DNA of 64,000 bases from Arctopsyche grandis (taxonomy: Eukaryota; Arthropoda; Insecta; Trichoptera; Hydropsychidae), in assembly GCF_051622035.1 (NCBI RefSeq), contig NC_135361.1:30475205-30539204 (forward strand), in the 5' to 3' direction. The position numbers and the translations under genes were made by a program. Under the pieces are notes generated by a model that had not been told where the DNA came from, searched no databases, and was given only the letters and a program-made list of their open reading frames with translations. Positions 58,101 to 64,000 of this stretch are shown one piece after another (the first letter of the stretch is position 1; each line of letters begins with the position of its first letter).

Positions 58101-61100
58101 TGAATGAGGTTGATCTATTTGGTATTTCCCTACATCAATTCAGGTCCAACATCAAGAGAATCTTGACCGATTGATTCATTTCTTCTCCTATTCTATTTTT
58201 CCAATATTTCCAATATTTTTATACTTTAGTTTAGTTATGAAATGTGCTATTTAATCATATTATTGCTTTCATTCTTTTCCTTTTCATTTGTTTATTTTGT
58301 ATTTACCTTTTTCATTTGTTTTATATTTGTAAATTTCAATTTCTTCTTATATTCTATTTTATAACCTTTTTCCAATATTTTAATACTATAGTTTAATTAT
58401 GCAATGTTCTACATATTTTGTCATGTTATAGCCTTTATTCTTTTCTTTTCCATTTGTTTTCCTTATATTTATCTTTTTCATTTTTTTTTATAATTTTTGT
58501 AAAAATCTGTAATTGGACTCGGATGTTAAATATATTATTATTTATTATTTGTTTTTTTATACATATTTATGTACATCCCGTTGTCTGTTGATTTTTCTAT
58601 AAATAATAAAAAAAAAAAATAGATGCATTTCTATGGTGGATAACCATAGCATATTAAAAAATAATTTCTCTAGTGCCATAATTGAGGAAGGGAGAAGTCC
58701 AATACGTTTGTATGGACAAGGCGCTGATGTCCAACTCTCTTAAGAAGGATTCCAATTAAGAAGGGTTCGGTGAATGCGCATATGAATCTGGTGGGGTTCA
58801 GTACTACCAACAAGGTTAAGAACCACTGGACTAGTAGTGGTTTTACCTGGCTATAATTTGCAACATAAACCGCCTAGCATGGTTAATCTAATAGTAAACA
58901 TTCATTTGTTTTTGTATTAAATGTATTTGAGCCGAAAAAACAATAATATAACAATAAACTACTTTCTACAATTTCTATGTTTGACTTATTTAATATTAAT
59001 GCTATACAAGCTAGAGTGATTATTGCAAATTTGTTTTTCGATGATTAATTTTATTGAATATTTACGATTGTGATTATGAATTTTTTTGACGTCTTTTTGT
59101 TTATTGTTATATATATTACATTATTTTTATTATTTCATAATTTTTATCATATTATTATCGTTTTGTTATTCTTAGTATTTCGATATTTTTATTATACTGT
59201 TATTTCTATTATCATTTTTGTTTCTTATTTTAAATGTTTAAGCTTTTCTTTTTTTACCTATATGCGAAAATTATTAATGGTTTACTTAACCCTTTGGCTG
59301 CTACGAGGTTTTTCAATGTCCAAGCGAAAAATGCTAACATTTGTAATTATTTTGAAAAAAAAAAAATATAATATTTTTTTTTACATACTTACTTCGCCGA
59401 ACACTCGTAATTTTTATAATACTTTATATACATTTTTAAGAAGCAGTCGTGAACTCGTGCTCTCTCTTTCTGTCTTGCTTTTACATGCGTGCGTGCGAAA
59501 GAGATACCTACATATATACACTAAATAAGTTTTGACGATTGTTTTCCGAGGCTTTATTCTTTTTAATAATCTATTTTTAGATATCGATGTATCCTTACAA
59601 CATGCGATATATTCGAAACAGGTAGCGGTCTCTCTCTCTTTCTTTCTTGGTTTTAATTGTGTACGTATGAGCGAGACACACAAGGATGCGAAGTTTCTAA
59701 TAATCAAATAATTTTTCAACATGTATCATAAACATTTTGTATGAATTTCAGTTGCATTTGATTGATTGCATGAATTCGTGACGTCTCGTGACCTATATAA
59801 TTGAAAGCGGATTTCTATTGTTTTTTGCCATTTATTTTAACTCTGCAAAATGATATCGGACAGTGAAAGTGATGAAAGCGAAATAATAGCTCCTCGCCGA
59901 GGAACTCGACAAATCAGCAGCTCTACTGATTCTGAAAATGAATTTATCGATAATAATCAATTCCCAAGTAATAACTCCTTATATGACATTGACAACGAAC
60001 CCGAAATTTACTTTGATGATGAACCCGAAATTGAAGAGCTTTTATTTAAAAAATTGATAAATATTTATAAAGCGTGATTGAAAAATAAATATAAATACGT
60101 ATATAAAAAAAATGTTTCGTGCCACTGATGCGCTGGTGGCTCAAAGAAAGTATTGAAATACGACAATTAATGACGTCAACAACGATCGTCGTAGCAATCT
60201 TCGCCGATTTCAAAACAACGATTTATCGTTGTTGTAGCAGTCAAAGGGTTAAAATAATCATATTTTTTTACTATCAATCTATGTAACATAATAAACTGTA
60301 AATTTTCCAAATAAATAATAAATAAATAAATATTCAACCATCGTCGTAGAAACTTCAGTTTGTTTCTGAAGCTTCCAACCAAACTTCACAAAGTCTCTCT
60401 CGAAATAATATACTAGACGTACAATATAATGGGAGTAAAGCAATTACCAAATTGTCTTTGATAAGGATGGGTTCTCTGGAGGTGAAGTTGGTTTCGTCCT
60501 CGTCGGGAGGCTTCCTCTTGAAGGTGAGTTTGTTGCCGGAGCCGGCGTACATGACCGAGTAGGTGGATCCGTTGGGCAGCGGCCGGTGCGGCGCCACCGA
60601 GGAGGGGGGCGCAGGCGAGGGGGGCGAAGCCGCCGTCTGCGTGGACGAGTGGCAGAAGGTGGGGGTCGCAGTCGAGGTTGCACTCGCACTCGCACTCGCA
60701 CTCCCGCTTGCACTCGCGGTCGCACTCGCACTCGCACTCGCACTCGAGGTGTGGGGGGACGGCGGGGACAGCTCGTCGTGGTCGTGATCGTGATCGTGGT
60801 CTTCGTCGTCGTCGTCGCGGTCGAGGAGAGCCGCGCCCTCCTGCACCAGCTCGACGAGTGCATCGTCGCGCGGCAGCGAGCGGAATGCGTCCGACGAGCG
60901 CACGAACTGGCACAGCTGGCAGTAGGCCGACGAGAGCAGCCGCAGCCGCTGGTCCGAGTGGAACGAGTCTTGGCAGGGAGAGGAGGGGTCCGGGGGGGCG
61001 GAGGCGGCCTCGGGGTCGGGGGACGGCTGTCGGGGGAGGGAGGGGGAGGGGTCGGGGGAGAGGGACAGGGACAGCGCGTCGCAAGAGGGGCAGAGGAGGA

Positions 61101-61200
61101 GCGCGCGCAGGGGAGGCAGCGAGTCTCTGAGCGCGGGGAGGGAGGGCGCGCCGCCGATGGCCCCGCGGCACGCCGCTACGTAGAGGCTCGTGTCGGTCAT
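55144..61200 (-). CDS. msl-2: Male-specific lethal 2 homologue with CXC domain and degenerate RING
   Basis: Four exons on the minus strand: 60448-61200, 55744-55950, 55485-55665, 55144-55406 (1404 nt, 467 residues; human MSL2 577). MSL2 is the E3-ligase/DNA-binding subunit of the MSL histone-acetylation complex. The CXC domain at residues 273-314 is clear (KGCRCGNATATPGKLTCCGQ, then CPC, CTECKC, GCRNPH). The N-terminus keeps the family landmark SLYVAACR and the first RING pair Cys37/Cys40 (LLLCPSCDAL). The next 35 residues are Pro/Ser/Asp-rich with no Cys-x-His or Cys pair until Cys76, after which RLRLLSSAYCQLCQFV matches the family again. Exon 1 also has D/H-repeat and Ser-Ala-repeat tracts encoded by GATCAC-like and ACTCGC repeats. 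The start at 61200 was chosen by homology; the open frame extends upstream to an ATG at 61341. Intron 1 is 4.5 kb of transposon debris. Confidence 0.88.
56105..56450 (-). repeat. Inverse copy of the 43428-44130 dispersed repeat
   Basis: The inverse complement contains aacattttcaactagaatta, gggtataaaaattgtagcta, attaatgaatgtatttttcc and atactcggcagttagggat, aligning to 43480-43706 and 44000-44130. It lacks the MITE found in that copy, so this copy shows the uninterrupted state. Confidence 0.65.
56640..57218 (+). repeat. Degenerate tandem repeat of about 180-200 bp, three-plus units
   Basis: Each unit contains a ctagtg-tttttacctggctttg-like start, ATAAACCG..., GGCCAATCTAATAG-TAAACATT, CACGGATTCTACCA, and ends tacatacaaagtctctttc-AAAATTATATATTAGACTA. 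A further unit resumes at 58837 after the hAT insertion, and a lone end occurs near 60385-60415. The unit resembles the 3' end of an RTE-type LINE or SINE amplified in tandem. Confidence 0.55.
57227..58828. mobile_element. hAT-type non-autonomous element with nested LINE tail
   Basis: Starts CAGTGGTTCTTAACCTGGGT and ends GTTAAGAACCACTG. Flanks are GACTAGTG (57219-57226) and GACTAGTA (58829-58836), an 8 bp duplication with one difference. CAGTGGTTCTNAACC is a widespread hAT terminal sequence. It has no transposase. It is inserted within the tandem repeat of msl-2 intron 1 and has itself received a LINE fragment at 57742-58620. Confidence 0.85.
57742..58620 (+). mobile_element. 5'-truncated non-LTR retrotransposon tail (second copy)
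   Basis: The plus strand encodes the same ORF2 end as 38005-38869 ([45 protein letters not shown]-like [15 protein letters not shown]; stop after RILTD), with one missing T near 57765 shifting the first residues. It ends ATAATAAAAAAAAAAA. It is nested in the hAT element. Confidence 0.82.
59290..60248 (+). mobile_element. piggyBac-type deletion derivative
   Basis: Flanked by TTAA (59286-59289 and 60249-60252). Terminal repeats are CCCTTTGGCTGCTACGA at the left and, inverted, CCCTTTGACTGCTACAA at the right. It is 959 bp against roughly 2.4 kb for intact piggyBac elements. It retains a short acidic open frame (59850-60077) preceded by a TATA-like stretch. It is in msl-2 intron 1. Confidence 0.78.
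59850..60077 (+). pseudogene. N-terminal piece of a piggyBac-like transposase
   Basis: A 75-residue open frame starting MISDSESDESEIIAPRRGTR, very acidic and Ser-rich, as are the N-termini of many piggyBac-like transposases. It ends shortly after EIEELLFKKL with no DDE/D domain. The assignment rests mainly on its position inside TTAA-flanked piggyBac ends. It could be translated but cannot transpose. Confidence 0.5.
60684..60746. repeat. (ACTCGC)n hexamer repeat in msl-2 exon 1
   Basis: About nine imperfect hexamers encoding a Ser-Ala repeat on the minus strand. A neighbouring GTCGTGATCGTGATCG run encodes Asp-His repeats. It is the same hexamer as at 37350-37386. Confidence 0.75.
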
Positions 61201-61470
61201 GCGGCACCCACCCGCACCCACACCCACACCCACACCCGCGCCCCTCAAACTCGCCCCTGCGCCCGTCTCACCGAAGATCGTCACTCTCCAATCGCCACTC
61301 GCCCTCACCCTCGCCTCGCCGCCACTCACTGTCACTGACACTGACAGCTCGCGCCGAACGCACTCTCGCCAACCGCGCCGGTACGACTCTAACGCCGACT
61401 TCCACGACCAACACCCCCGCTGCGAAATGTTCGCCTTTTTCTTTTATTTGCTCGCTCGATTAACAGGATC
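61201..61470 (-). promoter_or_regulatory. GC-rich upstream region / 5' UTR of msl-2
   Basis: CpG-rich sequence with (CACCCA)n, directly upstream of the msl-2 start and dropping to AT-rich sequence near 61500. It is a likely promoter/5' UTR. The open frame continues here to an ATG at 61341, so an N-terminal extension cannot be excluded. Confidence 0.4.
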
Positions 61471-61811
61471 TGCTTAATCGGTGACGGTCATAGTCCCTAA
61501 GTCCTGAAGCCGTTTTGAAAAAAAATTCAAGATATATATTTTTCTATTTATTTTTAAATTGTAACGCGACGTTCTCCCATCGTCCCATAGGGAAACACTC
61601 GCCTTTTATTTCAAGTGGCTGTAGGAATATCGTCATCGAAACATTCGAGAATATTTCGCAATAACAAACCACATTCCTTGCAGAACTCACACACGTAAAC
61701 AAGCGGAACGAAACCCAGACGACGCACACCTGCAGCCATTATATTAAACTCAAGCGGAACGCCCCTACCAGTCGAGCGGAACCAAAACGGTCGACACGCC
61801 GCCGCCATTAA
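61471..61811. other. Upstream flank of piggyBac, LTR-like host sequence
   Basis: No gene. From about 61709 it carries three repeats of an AAGCGGAAC/GAGCGGAAC motif (61712, 61753, 61777). The motif recurs once on the other side of the piggyBac element (63331), so piggyBac inserted into this repeat-bearing sequence, probably part of the LTR region that continues to the right edge. Confidence 0.4.
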
Positions 61812-63321
61812 CCCATTTGAACCCAGAGCTCGCGTGAAAACACATGTCCCATGTGCCCAGGACTATTTTTTCGTTTATTTTCCAAAATCTTTGAGTTATT
61901 TCATGGGAAATATTTTTTATAGGATAGGGATGAATAATTAATTGATTTTTCAACATTTTTAATTTTTTTCAAGGTGGTGTCGTGAACGACCTTTGGGGCT
62001 AATGAAACATGTTTTTTAAAATAAAACAAAAATCACAACGGAGTTACATAATCAGTTATAATACTTTCTCACTGGTTATTTGTAATTTTATTGTTAAAAA
62101 ATTTATAAAATTAATTTTAAAAATAACAAACACGCATCTCTTCGATAAAATGATATTTTCAAATCGCATAACATAACACACGTAGGTACATATATTGTGA
62201 CATATACACATCGTCAACAAAAAAAAGGGTGCACCCTTTTAAAAGAAGAAATGTCATAAACGAGATTTTGGGTTCAAAAGTCGTAAAAACAAAATACATG
62301 AAGACAAAATAATTAATTATTATGATACGGTACAAAACATTTGTCATGCAATGGAATTTCACAGTTATCACAAACGGAAAACGTTTTATTTTTACAGTGT
62401 CCACAATTTCTCCTTTTCTGTTTGACCAATATCAAATGTCTTCCAACTTCCTTTTGATTTTGATTAACTTTGCCGGGTCTGAATGGGACCAATTGTTTTC
62501 GTTTTTGACCATAACACTTGCACAACGTCTCTGTTACCTGTCTGATAAATCCTAATTTATCAAATTTACAACCAAAACTTTTGCTTAGAATCCAAGCGTT
62601 ATTCACAGCTACATCGATGTTCCAAAACAGAATAGGCATGTACCATTTTTTCCCTCTAATACTTATGTTATAGTTAGAAATATGGTTATCCATTAGATCA
62701 ACCCCAACCATATATTTATTATACATATTTATACTAAATGGTTGATTGATTTCCACCCTACTTTTTTCTTTAACCGAATATCAGTTTCCAGGGGTGATAA
62801 TATGTATGTATGTGGAATCCGGAAGTTGAGACTCATCCCAATTATCAATTTCTTCCCGTATCTCTGCAGTAGTAAAATTGCATTCTCTGGAAAAAAATAT
62901 GTGTCATTATCCCAAGGAGTCATATACGACTCTGTCGACTTTTGATTTTTTTTTTCAGGAATATGAGATATATAAACGCAATTTCTCTTATGCATATTAT
63001 ACAATAAGTCCTACTGTATTAGAAACATAAAGATAAATAAAAAATATGTAAAAATAAAAAACTTACGTATGTTTTCTCTTCGACATATCTGCAAGTCGAA
63101 AAGCGCTCGATGTTATTCCCTCAAAACTACAAAAGGAACTGATTTAATTTCGTGTGACTTTCTTAAAATTCATCACCAACATCTAACCAAGCGTAACGAA
63201 AGGTTTTACGGCCGGCCTGAGTGATCCCTTTATTTTACGACGCAAAATTGTAAAATGCCGTGAATGACCGCGCTGGCATACATCAAGTAAGTTCATAACT
63301 GACCGCGTGGGTTCAAATGGG
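61812..63321 (-). mobile_element. piggyBac element, internally deleted
   Basis: Perfect 14 bp terminal repeats CCCATTTGAACCCA (61812-61825) and TGGGTTCAAATGGG (63308-63321), with TTAA duplicated on both sides (61808-61811 and 63322-63325). It is 1510 bp, shorter than a full element. It holds the C-terminal half of a transposase on the minus strand. Confidence 0.92.
62313..63004 (-). pseudogene. piggyBac transposase, C-terminal remnant
   Basis: Two overlapping frames. The upstream one (62729-63004) starts MYNMHKRNCVYISH and reads SYMTPWDNDT, then IPHTYILSPLETD. The downstream one (62313-62756) reads YNKYMVGVDLMDNHISNYNI, KKWYMPILFWNIDVAVNNAW, and ends in a Cys-rich tail (CGHCKNKTFSVCDNCEIPLH, CF). 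VDLMD and WxxPxxFWxxDVAxxNAW are characteristic of the piggyBac DDE_Tnp_1_7 C-terminal region, and the tail resembles its zinc-binding domain. The frame change near 62750 and the missing N-terminus mean it is inactive. Confidence 0.85.
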
Positions 63322-63325
63322 TTAA

Positions 63326-63835
63326 ACTACATCGAGCGGAACGGCGCCAATCGTTCCAGAAAATTCTACCCCTCGACAAAAGCAAATTCCTCGCTTGCGC
63401 ATCAACAAACCATCACCATGGGTCAGGTGATTCCAGAAACACTATAAAAGGAGGTACAACCCAAACAACGCCAGTCGACACACAGCAGCAGACCAGTCAA
63501 CATACAGCTCCTGACCAGCCACCACTACCCTACGCGGACTTGGAAGATCAACCAGCCGGACGAGCCAGCAACACACTGCCGTATCCAGAGACCTTCCGAA
63601 CATAGCCGAACAACTAGCCAGCAACACACTGCCGCATCCAGAGACCTTCTGAACATAGCTGAATGCCGAGCCAGCGACACTCTACCATATCCAGAGACCG
63701 CTGAACGACATACTTTTGCCCAAATATAATACCTTTGTACAACCATAGGCAAACAATAAAACTTTATAAAACTAGCACAACAGTGTTTCGTTAGGCTGGG
63801 ATACGGTCAACACTTACCTACCCCGCCTACATGGC
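63326..63835 (+). mobile_element. LTR end and leader of a Gypsy-like retrotransposon
   Basis: Contains a TATA box (CTATAAAAGG near 63441) and poly(A)-signal-like AATAAA (63756-63761). It ends gggatacggtcaacacttac-CTACCCCGCCTACA, followed by TGGCCACCCAGG as a candidate primer-binding site (about 63831). The U5-like end resembles the LTR remnant at 36990-37050. Nothing of gag or pol is visible before the window ends; a GC-rich leader with GCGCGCGC palindromes follows to 64000. The left LTR boundary is unresolved because of the piggyBac insertion. Confidence 0.5.
63564..63722 (+). repeat. 53 bp tandem repeat, three copies, inside the LTR
   Basis: GCCAGCAACACACTGCC-starting units at 63564, 63617 and 63670 (exact 53 bp steps), each continuing through ATCCAGAGACC and a GAAC(A)TAGC stretch. 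The third unit is more diverged. Such repeats are common in the U3 regions of LTRs. Confidence 0.8.
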
Positions 63836-64000
63836 CACCCAGGGAAAAGCCTTATAGGCGCGCGCGCATGTAGCGCGCGCCCTCTCACCCGCGATCTCCC
63901 GTCGAAGAAAGATCTCTCCTGTGCACGTCTCCAGGGGGAGACGGGGCCCAGAGATCCATCACCATCCGTGCTGAAGAACCGCCGCGAGGTCAAGTGTAGC

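Noticed and set aside
59070..59528. 152-codon hydrophobic open frame
   Set aside because: Poly-Phe/Ile/Leu translation of T-rich DNA that runs across a piggyBac end; not a credible membrane protein.
60586..61338. Long plus-strand open frame opposite msl-2 exon 1 (250 codons) and other alternative frames there
   Set aside because: Arg/Gly-rich translations of GC-rich DNA; the minus-strand frame has the family motifs and proper splice signals.

Overview
This 64 kb window is nuclear DNA from an insect, probably assembled from long reads. The evidence is AT-rich sequence, short GT-AG introns, ZAD-C2H2 zinc-finger and msl-2 genes, short TTAGG-type motifs, and a dense mix of hAT, piggyBac, Harbinger, foldback, LTR, LINE and SINE relics. 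I cannot place the order or species. Four host genes are supported by splice-resolved reading. (1) Crag/DENND4, a Rab GEF, on the minus strand (369-5770); its first 17 coding exons are present and the C-terminus lies off the left edge. (2) A ZAD-C2H2 zinc-finger gene on the plus strand (10619-12467) with a one-base frameshift near its end. (3) Tripeptidyl-peptidase II on the plus strand (37431-53222): 20 exons with unbroken phase, 1298 codons and a complete catalytic set. (4) msl-2 on the minus strand (55144-61200): four exons, an intact CXC domain and a RING finger that has lost its middle zinc ligands. TPP2 and msl-2 converge tail to tail across about 1.9 kb of AT-rich sequence.

Layout. 1-5.8 kb: Crag. 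5.8-7.7 kb: probable Crag 5' intron and a GC-rich candidate promoter. 7.8-9.8 kb: nested mobile elements (terminal repeats of a foldback-type family around a Harbinger relic, whose terminal repeat is split by a solo LTR). 10.6-12.6 kb: zinc-finger gene. 12.8-13.4 kb: dead hAT transposase. 13.65-34.39 kb: a hAT copy split by a 20.2 kb insertion. 34.7-35.8 kb: a young miniature LTR element. 36.2-37.3 kb: foldback MITE and LTR scraps. 37.4-53.2 kb: TPP2, with introns full of MITEs, SINEs, a LINE tail and foldback elements. 53.2-55.1 kb: shared 3' region. 55.1-61.2 kb: msl-2, whose 4.5 kb first intron carries a hAT, a LINE tail, a tandem repeat and a piggyBac derivative. 61.2-64 kb: msl-2 upstream region, a second piggyBac element, and the LTR and leader of a Gypsy-like retrotransposon running off the right edge.

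The most striking object is the 20.2 kb insertion (13715-33920). It has inverted ends starting GGTTACACGACAATTGG / GGGGACGCGACAATTGG and is flanked by the same 9 bp, GTCCCGTTG. Its left arm contains about 84 nearly identical head-to-tail copies of a 197 bp unit. The same repeat occurs in inverse orientation as only a couple of diverged copies beside the right end. It therefore reads as a foldback-type DNA transposon in which one arm expanded into a satellite. Two shorter elements in the window (36210-36509 and 39756-40682) also have long inverted repeats and exact 9 bp target duplications, which suggests an FB/MULE-like lineage. The 197 bp unit is itself a diverged dimer of about 98 bp, and a degenerate relative in a TPP2 intron (about 47.44-47.8 kb) shows the roughly 100 bp spacing.

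The host genes do not form a shared pathway: membrane-traffic GEF, DNA-binding factor, cytosolic peptidase, and a dosage-compensation/chromatin factor. What unites the region is repeated transposon invasion of introns and intergenic space.
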